DNA of 64,000 bases from Cryptomeria japonica (Eukaryota; Streptophyta; Pinopsida; Cupressales; Cupressaceae): contig NC_081415.1 of the NCBI RefSeq assembly GCF_030272615.1, positions 630,393,240-630,457,239 on the forward strand, given 5' to 3'. This document shows positions 24,980 through 35,521 of this stretch, piece after piece. Each line of letters opens with the position of its first letter. The stretch's first letter is position 1. The notes beneath the pieces were generated by a model. The model worked only from the letters and a program-made list of their open reading frames with translations. It was not told the DNA's origin and did no database searches. The translations under genes and the position numbers were made by a program.

Positions 24980-25726
24980 TGAGGAAAACTTCAAAGTATT
25001 GGGTTTGGGGTTCCAAAGTTCCAAAATGCCTACAACGGTTTCTTAAGATGGTCTCCAGGATTCTGAGATTTTAGGATCCCGAAGAGGTTTAACTAGGACT
25101 CACAAGGGTGTCCGAGATTCCAGGGTTCCAGAATCCCGAAGGATTTCAACTTAGTGGCAAAAAAGAGGGTTTAGGGATTCCAGGGTTCTGGAATCCCGAA
25201 AGATTTCAAGTTGCAATGAGAAGGCACTTCGAAACTTCGAGAACCTAAGGTCTCAAAGTGGGGCAAAAAGAAGTTTTGAGATTTCAATAATCTGAGATCC
25301 CAGAACCAAGAAACAAGTTCAACAACCTACAAATCGATAAAAATAGATTTTTATTGAAAGCATGAAATCTAACTCTAGACCCTAAACTATGAAAAATGAG
25401 AAAACAAGGACAAGGAAATGGAAGACCAACCTGGAAGAGGAAGGACTGAGGAACCATGAACAAGCAATGATAGGATGACAACAATGACCAACGAGAAGAC
25501 GCACAATGCGAAAACACACAACAAAGACATCGGGGTTTCAGAATCCCAAAACTTTGAAGTCAAACAAAGCAAACAAAACATAAGGAACAAAAAGCACTTC
25601 GGGATCCCGGGAACCTAAAGTTCTAAAGTGCAAATGAAAAGGAAATGGGACAAAAACAAATCGAAGTAAAAGGGACCCCCCAACTTGAGAAGTGAAAAGT
25701 TGGCATGTATTATGCATGGTATAACA
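24980..25726 (+). repeat. 3' part of a gypsy LTR
   Basis: The sequence ends GGTATAACA and is followed after two bases by a primer-binding site, which marks the right end of a plus-strand 5' LTR. The left end is unknown and may lie beyond the minisatellite. No plus-strand gag follows, so only the LTR and leader of this element remain. Confidence 0.55.
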
Positions 25727-25728
25727 AA

Positions 25729-25746
25729 TGGCGACTCGGCTGGGAA
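25729..25746 (+). promoter_or_regulatory. Gypsy-type primer-binding site
   Basis: TGGCGACTCGGCTGGGAA matches the TGGCGACTC...CTGGG type of PBS found after LTRs of many plant gypsy elements. I do not assign the tRNA. Confidence 0.6.
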
Positions 25747-26005
25747 AATGCTTCCATGCATTTTCCACCACTTAACCCTTCAAGAACCTAGAATCTCTAG
25801 TTTATTCTCATACTAGACACCTCAAAGAAAATGAACATAATCAAGCCTCAACACACCAAAGAGACCCAAGTTACAACTAAAACCCCAAGTGTGTGCAATA
25901 ATTCATTAACCATACATTGAGTTATGTTACAACCAAGCAAGGTAGATTATATGCAGGATACATAGGTGATGTAGTTTCCAACATGCAATGATATCTTGGG
26001 CATAG

Positions 26006-26124
26006 CTCTGTTGCCAACCAGACATATATAGCCCTGATAGAGATACCTCTGGTTCCCCTCAAGTATTGCTCCACTATCAGTCAGGCATCCATAGCCCCGG
26101 TAGAGGTACTTGAGTGGCCCTTGT
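26006..26124 (+). repeat. Degenerate leader duplication
   Basis: Two related blocks, each with CAGRCATMYATAGCCCYGRTAGAG, lie about 70 bases apart downstream of the PBS at 25729. They look like a tandem duplication in a retroelement leader. Confidence 0.5.
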
Positions 26125-26785
26125 AAATTGAGATTTTGATAATTCTTCTTTTTTTTTTTTAGAACTCACTTCCACTTTATTGGATATAAATCCTTGACTG
26201 CTTGAATCTTAAAGAAACTTTCAAATAAATGAAACTCTGAAACTGGGTTGGAGACCACGATGGACAACAATAAACAACCTAACTTCTCATTTTTCACTTG
26301 GAAACAAGCTCTATTGACATCTTCAAGGATTTCATGGTGTATCTTAATGTGACGATGGTGTTGGGCAATCAAGTTAGGCTTCACCAATTGAATATCAAAA
26401 ACTCAAATCATCATTGATCTTTTATATTCCACCTTGGTCGAATGTAGGCAAGGATTTCAAAACTATCTTGGGATAATGAAGTTATAAAGAGCTAAGAGTC
26501 AAAGTCTCTCAAAATGTAACCATGTTATGCAAGGAATGTCTACCATATCAAAAACTTTGAGAATAAATACTTTCCCCAAACGAAACAAAGCAACAAACAA
26601 CGACAACAAAACAAAACACAACACAAACAAACAAAGCAAACAAAGCAAAAAAAAACAACTAAACTACTATGATACAAAGGATCAAGCTCAATTTTAGATT
26701 AATCAAAATAATGCTTGAGAAACTAGCCATTGACAGGCAATGGTACAAGTTATCCAATTAATGAGTTCAATCGGAAGGTGTTCTA

Positions 26786-27932
26786 TCATAAGATTTCAGC
26801 AATTTGGTAAGGACCTAACCAAGGCCTTTCAAATTTATGGTGATCACCCTTCTTTTCTTTGGCTTTGTCCCATAAAAGAACTGTGTCAGAGATCTCGAAG
26901 GCTTTCACTTTGGCTCTTTTATCAAACCATCGCTTAAAGACAGCTTGATGCTTGGCAAAATGTTGTAAGGTATTTATCCTGTGTTCATTAAGTTTCAACA
27001 AGTTCAGGTAGCGAACTTCTACCTAGTCCTCAATTTCAAGTTATGTCATCAGTTGGAGGATAGGGATTTGTAAATTGACTGAGAAATCTGAATTTTGTCC
27101 ATAGACAAGGTAATATGGAGAAGTCCCTAGGGCAGCCTTAATTCTTGTTCTATTATCCCAAAGGGCGTACTTCAATTGGTCGTTCCAATCCGTAGGTTCT
27201 TCTCAAGAAGCTTCTTAATGACATCTAGGATATTCTTATAAGTAGACTCAGCTACTTTGTTTCCTTGAGGATAATAATTAGATGAAAACATAAGAACTAC
27301 CTTAAATTCATATGTCCATTGCATTAGTTGTGCAGAAGTAAAAGTTTGGTCATTGTCACATACCAGAGCGAAGGGCATTCCAAACTTGGTGACGATATGT
27401 TTTTCGAGGAATTTAAGAATTGTTTCTGTGGTAGCATTCTTACATGCTTGGGCTTATGTCTTGTGGGTGAAATAATTAGTGGTATTCAATATGAACTTGT
27501 GCCCTACAGATGAATTGGGATTAATCGCTACAACAAAATCCAATGCCCATTGGGCGAAAGGTCTGACCTCGAATACTGGTTGAAGGGGCATAGCTAGATT
27601 CCTTTCTCTAGAAGTTGTCATCTGACAGGTATGGTATTTCCTTACATGTTCATGAGTCTCCTTGAAGATGTTAGGCCAGAAATAACCTACTTTTAGGATT
27701 TGATGTGCTATTGCATCTGCTGACCATGGCTCGTACCATACTTCCCATGAAATTCTTCAATCATCTTGCTTGCTTCTTGGTGATCTAGACATCTGAGATA
27801 GATGCCTTCATAATTTTTTCGATAGAGTGCTGAATCTTTAATCATGTAATTAGCACTTTTGAGCCTCAACGATTGCCTTTGTGTCGTCTGCAACCCTTCT
27901 AGACACCTATTGTTTAACAAAATAAAAACCAA
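26786..27932 (-). pseudogene. Gypsy-A integrase remnant
   Basis: An N-terminal piece (27708-27932) shows the zinc-domain end with YEGIYLRCLDHQEASKMI and HGKYGTSHG. The core (27172-27378) shows VCDNDQTFTSAQL (second catalytic Asp) and SSNYYPQGNKVAEST (catalytic Glu). The C-terminal part (26786-27001) reads KRWFDKRAKVKAFEISDTVLLW, continuing to RPWLGPYQIAEIL as in gypsy integrase tails. These pieces are in different frames with stops between, so the protein is not made. Confidence 0.85.
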
Positions 27933-27977
27933 GTTTGTATACCAAGGGTCCTGAGTGAATCACTCCAGAGTGTACTA

Positions 27978-28300
27978 TTAACATTGAATGTGGGGGGTAT
28001 CGACTGCTATAGCTTGTGAAAAACCTTGGCCTCTCATCAACCTCATGGGATGCATTTCTAAATCAATTTTTTGCAAAATGGCCATCCATTTTCCACAGCG
28101 TTCTCCAAGTTCACTCTGCATTAGTAACGACTTGACTACTTCGTCAAGCACAATTGCATATATCTTACTCCTTAAGATATAGTATCTAAATTTATTTACA
28201 ACTCTTACCAAAGCAAAAGCCTATTTTTCAAGAGTCAAGTATCTTACTTCAACATTTTTAAAAGGTGAACTCGTGAACACGATTGGTTTTTCATCTCCCA
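27978..28300 (-). pseudogene. Gypsy-A RT-linked RNase H
   Basis: This frame after RT reads VRYLTLEKQAFALVRVVNKF, RYYILRSKIYAIV and GERCGKWMAILQKIDLE. It matches the native gypsy RNase H region, where the family has YSTTEKEALAVVFALEKF and RWILLLQEFD. It is the second RNase H in this element, the other lying before RT. Confidence 0.75.
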
Positions 28301-28479
28301 CTTGTCTCTATGTCAAAACAGCAAGACTGGAATTTAATGAAGCAAAAGAATATATATAGAATGGCAAGGTGTATTCAGGACTAGTCAACACAGGAGCATC
28401 TACGATGGACTTCTTGATCTGGGAAAATGACTCTTTTGCTTCAGTGTTCCATTATATCTTGGCGTCCTTCTCATCATTT

Positions 28480-28987
28480 CATTCAATGGTCTGACTATCT
28501 CTACAAATCCAGTGATGAAATTTCTCACAAAATTAATCTTCCCGAAGAAAGATCTCATCTCCTTTTTACTTCCTAGCATTTGTCATTTTAGTAGGGCTTC
28601 CACTAGGTTCGGATTGATTGATATTCCTCTTACGAAGATCACATGACCAAGGAGCTTCCCTTCAGCAACCCCAAACACACACTTCTTGGCATTAAGAGAT
28701 ATCCCATACTTTTGACATCTTTCTAACACTTTACGTATGTGGTTTGGATGATCTTTCCTAATTTTAGAGAATATGGTGAGGTCATCCATATATATATGAT
28801 GATTCACTTGTCAATCAACTCCTTGAACGAAGTATCTATTGCTCTTTGAAAGGTTGCGCCAGCATTTATCAACCCTAATGGCATCCAAAGATATGCATAA
28901 GTACCCCATTTAGTGGTGAAAGTTGTCTTCAAATGATCTTCATGGTTGACCAACACTTGATTATACCCTAAATAGTTGTCAAAGAAC
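28480..28987 (-). pseudogene. Gypsy-A RT, catalytic part
   Basis: Continuing the frame cut at 39057, this reads FFDNYLGYNQVLVNHEDH, KTTFTTKWGTYAYLWMPLGL, INAGATFQRAID and the catalytic IIIYMDDLTIFSK, then KCVFGVAEGKLLGHV. The YMDD motif is intact. A TGA comes just before IIIYMDD and a TAG after EALLK. The WGTYAY and GATFQRAM-type motifs are typical of the Tat/Athila side of plant gypsy elements. Confidence 0.9.
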
Positions 28988-30365
28988 TATTGGCATTTGC
29001 ATGAAGATTGCATTAATGATATGTTATGTTGTCAATGATGTCAATTAAACCAGTAATGATATTGTTGATATTGTTGTAATATTGTTACTGTAACCGGTAG
29101 GAAGAATTTATGGAGTGAACTGGTAACCAGTGTAAACCTTATCTATTGATGTAACCGGTAAATCCTACCTATTGTTTTGTATAAACCCTAACCAAATAAG
29201 TTTGGTGAATTGGTTAATTGGTTTAAGATCTGATGATGAGCGGTAATGAATATGACACGTATGATTATTGTATGAAGACAATTCAAAGATATTTGGCGAG
29301 TTGTTGTAACGGTTTTTGTCTAGGGAATGAGCAAATGTATTGCATCTAATGTAAAGTGTGTGATGAGTTACTAAGTTCGATGAAGCGATGATCAAGAAGC
29401 GATCAAGGTTTTCTTGATTGATGTGCAGAGATTGCTATGTAATCCAATGGTCATGCTTGAATAGATTTGTTTGTAATCTCGATGAGAATTAGGTTTTTGT
29501 TGTGTTACCGACTTGATTGATTTGTTTATAAGGTTGATGAAGTTGTTTAGTTTAATGAGTTGGCAAAGAGATAGACATAGTTCAGTTGAGTGTGTGGTTG
29601 TCGAACCGGATGAGGTATCTATAGTTTGAGTAAAGGCAGATAGGAGCATGAAATGGATTTGATCAAGCAAGTGTAGTGTTATTCAAACAGATCAGCAAAC
29701 TCTTGTTGTTTTCTAACAATTACAGCAGAATTGAAATCCCCTAACCGGGTAAGCTCTAACAAGCTTGGTGGTATTCAAATCCTCTAACAAGGTGGTCCAT
29801 TAGATTGGATTTTTTCAAATCCTCTACCGAGGTTACTCCTTACAGAGGTATTGCTTCTAACAAGGCATTTTTAATCAATCCCTTAATCGAGTGATTCCTT
29901 ACAGGATCAGTTCTTAACATGACTTTTTGTAAAATCTTTAACAGGCTAGGCTCCTAACATGGCAAACTTCAGAAGAGTTCAAATAGTTATCTTGTGAGTC
30001 TCATCTCACCGTGTTTTTTACCTATTTGGGTTTCCACATCAAAAATATTTATGTCGTGGTGAATTTTTTTGTGGTTATGTTTTCATGGTTGATTTACTTA
30101 ACTACTTAACTATTTTGATAAGTCATGATAACCAGAAGCATTGAGATATGAAGAAGTTATTTACTGTTAATTTGTCATAATAGTCAATCGGTTTATGTTA
30201 TGAGTTTTTATCTTGACAAGAGGTATTACATTGTTAGTTCTAAGTTTACTTTGAGAGATTGATTTTTGAGATTGGTGAAGTTTGTATCAGTTTTTCTATC
30301 TACTGATTCACCCCCCCCCCCCTCTCAATAGTTGAGCAGATACTTATTCTTTCATCATACCATCA
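28988..30365 (+). repeat. Copia-2 5' LTR
   Basis: This matches 37684-39056. The start is TATTGGCATTTGC, with the expected second base G changed to A. It ends CATACCATCA after a C-run and CTCTCAATAG. Confidence 0.94.
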
Positions 30366-30367
30366 AT

Positions 30368-30380
30368 TGGTATCAGAGCA
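30368..30380 (+). promoter_or_regulatory. Copia-2 primer-binding site
   Basis: TGGTATCAGAGCA lies two bases after the LTR and is complementary to initiator Met tRNA. It is the same primer type as in Copia-1. Confidence 0.93.
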
Positions 30381-30434
30381 TATCAAGTCCTCTAAGGGCT
30401 AAGCCTAACAGCTTAAGGTAAAGATCTGCAAATC

Positions 30435-30858
30435 ATGATGAAGAAGGAAGGTCTGAAGTTTAATAGAGAAAACTACAGAATATGGAGTGACAGAATGAAA
30501 ATTTATATCAAGAGTTTGGGAAGCCAGTATTGGGAACATGTTGATGCTAAGTATGTTGCACCTATTGGGATGTTGACTGATGATCAGAGGAAAGAGCAAC
30601 AAAAAAATCATCAAGCATAGGAGGCTATTATCAGTTCTTTGTCTGATGCAAAGTATGTAGATGTTCATGGTCTTGAAACTGCATATGAGGTATGGAAAAA
30701 ACTTAAAGAGATTTATAGTAGTGATGAACATGTTAAGATTGCTAAAGAAGAGAGTTTAAGAGGAAAGTTTGATGACATGTGAATGGCTGAAGGTGAGAAT
30801 ATCCAGTAGTATGGTCAAAGGATAAAAGAGATAGTAGGTGAAATTAAGAGTGCAGGAG
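30435..30858 (+). pseudogene. Copia-2 gag, N-terminal part
   Basis: The frame starts MMKKEGLKFNRENYRIWSDR, 54 bases after the PBS, and shows UBN2-type gag motifs: AYEVWKKLKEIYSSDEH, SLRGKFDDM, YGQRIKEIVGEI. TAG stops follow HQA and NIQ, where Gln is expected, and a TGA follows DDM. It is cut at 30858 by the inverted-repeat DNA element and resumes at 33937. Confidence 0.88.
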
Positions 30859-30882
30859 GGGTAAGTGCACCAAGATGGTGAA
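30859..30882 (+). repeat. Left terminal inverted repeat
   Basis: This is the exact reverse complement of 33909-33932 over 24 bp. Confidence 0.92.
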
Positions 30883-31739
30883 CAAAAAGGGGGGTATAAG
30901 TGGCCACTTTTTTTTCTGAAAACAAGTAAACCTGAACTTTAAAGAGATATTAAAAGGTCATGCACTCAAAACTAGGAGTTGAGAAAAGAATAAGAATTGT
31001 AGTACTCTAAATCTAGTTTCTAAACTACTAAAGTTTTTTAAAATTGGATAAGATTAAGAGGGTCAAACCTCTCTCGCACGAAAAATTGTTCCTGATTTTT
31101 TCTGAAAAACATAACCTAGTTGTTTTCGTGTGCTGCAAAAAATATATAATTAGATTTACAAAACCCTTTGCTAGGATGATAGGTAATATTGAGATCTAGA
31201 AGTTGTGTATTTTTTTGTAATTTTTTGTTGAGTATTTTTTTTTTTATGATTTTTTGAAGTGACCGCATCCTGAAAATTTGGTACTTGTTTGTGCGTTGGG
31301 CATAACTTGCATCAAAATAATCAAAAATGAAAACTTTTTTGAAAAATTGCATAGAATATAGTGTAGAACAATAATATGTAATTTTCTTTTGAATTTGGTC
31401 AAGTATATCAAAAGTTATTAAAAAAATGGTAAACGTATGTCTATGAGGACTGTCAAGGCACTAGTAAAGAAAATTCAAGTTTACTATGCTAATGTTGTCT
31501 AAAAATAGAAAAATTTATATGGTCAAAAAGATGAGAAGACGTGTGAGATTATGGTGGTAATTTTAGAGATACCCACTTGATCATTTGTAAACCTAATGAT
31601 GATGAATTCGATAAATCATGTTGGAAGATGAAAAAATGTGTAAAGGGACAAAAATGGAGGGAAAATGGGATTGTAAGCCTTAGGGTTGTTTTCCAACCCT
31701 CTTACCAAGCCAAAACCCACACGGGTTCTGATGTGCAAG

Positions 31740-31985
31740 ATAACCCGCTCGGGTTTTGAAAAACAAAAAGTACCATTCATAGTTCTACATAACCCATACG
31801 GGTTATGTAGAACAAAAACCATCATTTTGAGTTTCACAAAACCCGTACGGGTTATGAAAAACATCATTTTGAGTTTCACAAAACTCATACGGGTTATGAA
31901 AACCATTATTTTGGTTTTCACAAAACTAGTACAGGATATGAAAAACATCATTTTGAGTTTCACAAAACCCGTACGGGTTATGAAG
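31740..31985 (+). repeat. 42-bp tandem array with palindromic core
   Basis: About five or six units carry the core AACCCGTACGGGTT, or variants, followed by ATGAAAAACATCATTTTGAG and TTTCACAA. The core is a perfect palindrome in the best units. Related single copies (ACCAATACGGGTTATGAG) recur at 33745-33860 beyond the CT tract. Open frames on both strands here are side effects of the repeat. Confidence 0.85.
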
Positions 31986-32139
31986 ACATAAAAATGTATG
32001 CTTGTAAACTTAGCATATACTACACATGTATAGACATACATATATAGTATGTGTTTATGTATGTATATATGCATGTCTATAGTTATATATACATATATTT
32101 ATATAGATATATGTATATATGATTGTATACATGCATGTC

Positions 32140-32976
32140 TCTCTTTTTTTCCTCTCTCGTCTTCCTTCCCCCATCACTGTCTTTGTCTATTATGAGCCCT
32201 AATTATCCTTCTTGAGTTCTATCTCATCTCTCTCCCCCTCACACTTCTCTCTCTATTGAGTCTCTCACCCTCTTCTCCTTCTCATTCTCTCTCTACCTCA
32301 TNNNNNNNNNNNNNNNNNNNNNNNNNNNNNNNNNNNNNNNNNNNNNNNNNNNNNNNNNNNNNNNNNNNNNNNNNNNNNNNNNNNNNNNNNNNNNNNNNNN
32401 NNNNNNNNNNNNNNNNNNNNNNNNNNNNNNNNNNNNNNNNNNNNNNNNNNNNNNNNNNNNNNNNNNNNNNNNNNNNNNNNNNNNNNNNNNNNNNNNNNNN
32501 NNNNNNNNNNNNNNNNNNNNNNNNNNNNNNNNNNNNNNNNNNNNNNNNNNNNNNNNNNNNNNNNNNNNNNNNNNNNNNNNNNNNNNNNNNNNNNNNNNNN
32601 NNNNNNNNNNNNNNNNNNNNNNNNNNNNNNNNNNNNNNNNNNNNNNNNNNNNNNNNNNNNNNNNNNNNNNNNNNNNNNNNNNNNNNNNNNNNNNNNNNNN
32701 NNNNNNNNNNNNNNNNNNNNNNNNNNNNNNNNNNNNNNNNNNNNNNNNNNNNNNNNNNNNNNNNNNNNNNNNNNNNNNNNNNNNNNNNNNNNNNNNNNNN
32801 NCTCTCTCTCTTTGTCTCTAACTCTCTCTCTCTCTCTCTCTCAACCTATTCTCACCCTCTCTCCCTTCTCTTGCTTTCCCTATCTCTCTCCCTCTCTTCC
32901 TATCCACTTCTCTCTTTGTCTCTAACTCTCTCTCCCTCCCCCTCTCCTTATCATATTCTATCTCTCTTCCTACCCC

Positions 32977-33040
<64 letters not shown>

Positions 33041-33174
33041 TCTTAATCATATTCTCACCCTCTCTCCCTTCTCTTTCTTTCCCTATGTCTCTCCCTCTCT
33101 TCATATCCCCTTCTCTCTCTGTCTCTAACTCTCTCTCCCTCCCCCTCTCCTTATCCTGTTCTATCCCTCTCTTC

Positions 33175-33270
<96 letters not shown>

Positions 33271-33379
33271 CCTATTCTCACCCTCTCTCCCTTCTTCTCT
33301 TCCTATCCCCTTCTCTCTTTGTCTCTAACTCTCTCTCCCTCCCCCTCTCCTTATCCTATTCTATCTCTCTTCCTACCCC

Positions 33380-33439
<60 letters not shown>

Positions 33440-33632
33440 CCTCTCCCTATCATACTTCATATCATACTCTCTCTCTCTCTCCCCTTCTCTCTCTCTCTCT
33501 CTAACTCTCTCTCCCTACTTGTCTCCTTATACTATTATATCCCTCTCTTCCTACCCCCTACTCTCTCTCTCCCTCCTCTCTCTCTCTCTCCCTTCTCTTT
33601 CTTTCCCTATCTCTCTCCCTCTCTTCCTATCC

Positions 33633-33721
<89 letters not shown>

Positions 33722-33722
33722 C
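32140..33722 (+). repeat. Long CT microsatellite tract
   Basis: CTCTCT runs are broken by repeated CCCTCTCTTCCTATCCCCTT-type units. It is strand-asymmetric and spans the sequence gap. Long serine-leucine or arginine-glutamate open frames across it are low-complexity shadows. Confidence 0.93.
32302..32801. other. Assembly gap of 500 N
   Basis: Exactly 500 unknown bases lie inside the CT tract. The round number suggests an estimated scaffold gap, so the true repeat length is unknown. Confidence 0.98.
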
Positions 33723-33908
33723 ACTTCTTTGCCAAAACCTCTAGTTTTGCATAACCAATACGGGTTATGAGAATTTTTTACGGGTTTTGAGGAACATTTT
33801 TTATTATTATTATTTTTTGGCTAGGCTTGGTAGCACATTTTTTAATTTCATAGAACACGTAGGGTTACGAGAAATTTTTTTTTTTTTTTGCATGTGGCCA
33901 CTTTTCTA

Positions 33909-33932
33909 TTCACCATCTTGGTGCACTTACCC
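33909..33932 (-). repeat. Right terminal inverted repeat
   Basis: This is the reverse complement of 30859-30882. Copia-2 gag resumes immediately after it. Confidence 0.92.
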
Positions 33933-33936
33933 AGAG

Positions 33937-34320
33937 GTAAAGTGGAAGATTCCACAGTGATCAGTAAGGTATTGAGAACCCTGCTACCGATCTATGCTAT
34001 CTGAGTTGCAGCTATTCAAGAGCTCAAGTCCATTGACAAAACTAAGGTAACTCTTGACTCCATTATTGGCAAGCTTACTGCTTTTGAATTAAATGGTTAT
34101 GATGGCAGTGTACAAAAATCTGAGTTTGCATTTAGATCTTTTGTTTCTAACCCATCTGTGAGAAAAAGTAGAGATGCCAGTCACAGTTATGAATCCAGAT
34201 CCAACAGAGAAGCTGATGATGAAGACAGTTTAGTTGAGCTTGAAGCATTGTTGGCCAAGCAGTTTCCTAGAGGTACAGGTAAATATAAAGGCAAATTACC
34301 TTTGAAAGATCATTTACAGT
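33937..34320 (+). pseudogene. Copia-2 gag, C-terminal part
   Basis: The frame resumes with KVEDSTVISKVLRTLLPIYA, then a TGA, VAAIQELKSIDKTKVTLD, KLTAFELNGYDG and EALLAKQFPRGTGKYKGK. In Copia-1 the same acidic EALFARK block is followed by a CCHC zinc knuckle. Here the knuckle is gone: the sequence passes straight into the CSHHMTG block of the protease region in another frame. An internal deletion of roughly 110 codons, judged against Copia-1, removed the nucleocapsid and the protease N-terminus. Confidence 0.85.
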
Positions 34321-34321
34321 G

Positions 34322-34741
34322 GTTGTTCACATCACATGACTGGTGATCGGAGAAAATTTCTTTCTTTGAAGGAATTTGATGGCGGAGTTGTAAGATTTGG
34401 TAATGACTCACCCTGCATGGTTAAAGGTAAGGGAACTATTTCTCTTAATGGAAAGAGTAGTGCAGATGATGTCTACTGGGTTGAAGGTCTAAAGCACAAT
34501 ATTTTGAGTGTGGCACAACTCAATGACAAAGGATACCCATTGGAGTTTAAAAATGGTATGTGCAAACTCTATGACAAAAAAGGTGAACTGATTGCAATCG
34601 GGAAGCAAACTAAAGGTAACTTGTTTCACCTTAATCCTAAAGTGAGCAACTGTTTAATTGCAAAGATAGATGATAGTTGGCTTTGGCATGGGATATTTTG
34701 TCATATAAACTTTGATAACATTATTAAAGTGAGTCCAAGAT
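34322..34741 (+). pseudogene. Copia-2 protease end and pre-integrase region
   Basis: This starts at GCSHHMTGDRRKFLSLKEF and runs through VRFGNDSPCMVKGKGTISL, VYWVEGLKHNILSVAQL, GNLFHLN and DSWLWHGIFCHINF, where the family has WHRRLGHINF. The protease active-site Asp lies in the deleted part, so the product would have no protease. A TAG after VSPR ends the frame. Confidence 0.88.
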
Positions 34742-34742
34742 A

Positions 34743-35520
34743 GTGAGAGGTTTGCCTCAGTTAGACAAACTGGTTAATGCTCCGTGCAAAGAATGTCAGT
34801 TGGGAAAGATGGCATCCTCAACTTTCAAGAGAAAATATTTTTCAGTGGAACATTTGTTAGATTTGGTTCATAAAGATCTTTGTGGACCAATACGAACAAA
34901 AAGTATTCAAGGTGACAGATATTTTATGATCTTCACTGATGATTGCTCAAGGATGATGTGGGTCACATTCTTGAAGGATAAGACTGAAGCTTTTGATAAG
35001 TTCAAGGAATTTGAGGTCTTAGATAAGAAAGAGAGCGGTAAGAAGATAAAGTGTCTGAGGATAGATCAGGGCGGTGAATTTACTTCTGAGGAATTCAATA
35101 GGTATTGTGAAGAAAATGGTATCAAATGGTAGCTTTCTGCACCAAGGACACCACAGCAAAATGGTATTGCAGAGAGAAACAACCAGTCAGTTGTTGAAGC
35201 TGCTAGAACGATGTTGATACAAGGAGGTGTAGCGAAAAAATTTTGGAGAGAAGTTGTCAGCACAGGTCTCTGCACTATAAACCAGATTCTAGTAAAGAGA
35301 GGTAAGGCAAGACTCCTTATAAATATTGGTATGGTAGATCACCTGATGTTAGTTATTACAGAATATTTGGAAGCAAATGTTTTATTAAGAGAGGTGATTA
35401 TATTAGAAAATTTGAGGCTAAAAGTGATGAAGGTATATTTCTTGGCTATTCCACCAAGAGTAAGGCCTACAAGTGTTTTAACAACTGGACACAGAGAATT
35501 ATTAAGAGTGTTGATGTTTG
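34743..35520 (+). pseudogene. Copia-2 integrase
   Basis: CKECQLGKM completes the zinc-binding region. Catalytic-core motifs follow: LVHKDLCGPIRT (first Asp), RIDQGGEFTSEEF (second Asp; the family has RSDNGGEF) and TPQQNGIAERNN with the Glu helix VVEAARTML. A TAG after NGIKW replaces a Gln. A frameshift near 35310 breaks the C-terminal part, which continues in another frame to 35520. Confidence 0.88.
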
Positions 35521-35521
35521 A

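Larger units (their letters stand above)
30859..33932. mobile_element. TIR DNA transposon, non-autonomous
   Basis: It has perfect 24-bp terminal inverted repeats at both ends, starting GGGTAAGTGCACCAAGATGG, with looser inverted similarity inward that includes GTGGCCACTTTT. It sits in Copia-2 gag. Removing it restores GEIKSAGG-KVEDSTV, with a 3-bp GAG duplication on each side if one extra A is counted to the element. It codes for no transposase in the visible bases. It holds a palindromic 42-bp array, a TA-rich stretch, a CT tract and the assembly gap. The superfamily is not clear. Confidence 0.85.

Noticed and set aside
25284-25771. Overlapping minus-strand frames rich in Leu, Phe and Ser
   Set aside because: They lie in the LTR next to the PBS, overlap each other in different frames and have no domain. 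Shadows of LTR sequence.
31740-31985. CRISPR-like array of palindromic repeats
   Set aside because: The units are contiguous tandem repeats without unique spacers, in plant DNA inside a transposon.
31616-32074. Open frames on both strands with repeated FVKLKMM or ITRT-like units
   Set aside because: They come from the palindromic 42-bp tandem repeat, which reads similarly on either strand. Not a gene.
32256-33770. Long Ser/Leu-rich and Arg/Glu-rich open frames on both strands
   Set aside because: They are translations of the CT microsatellite, one spanning the N gap. They have low complexity and no start context.
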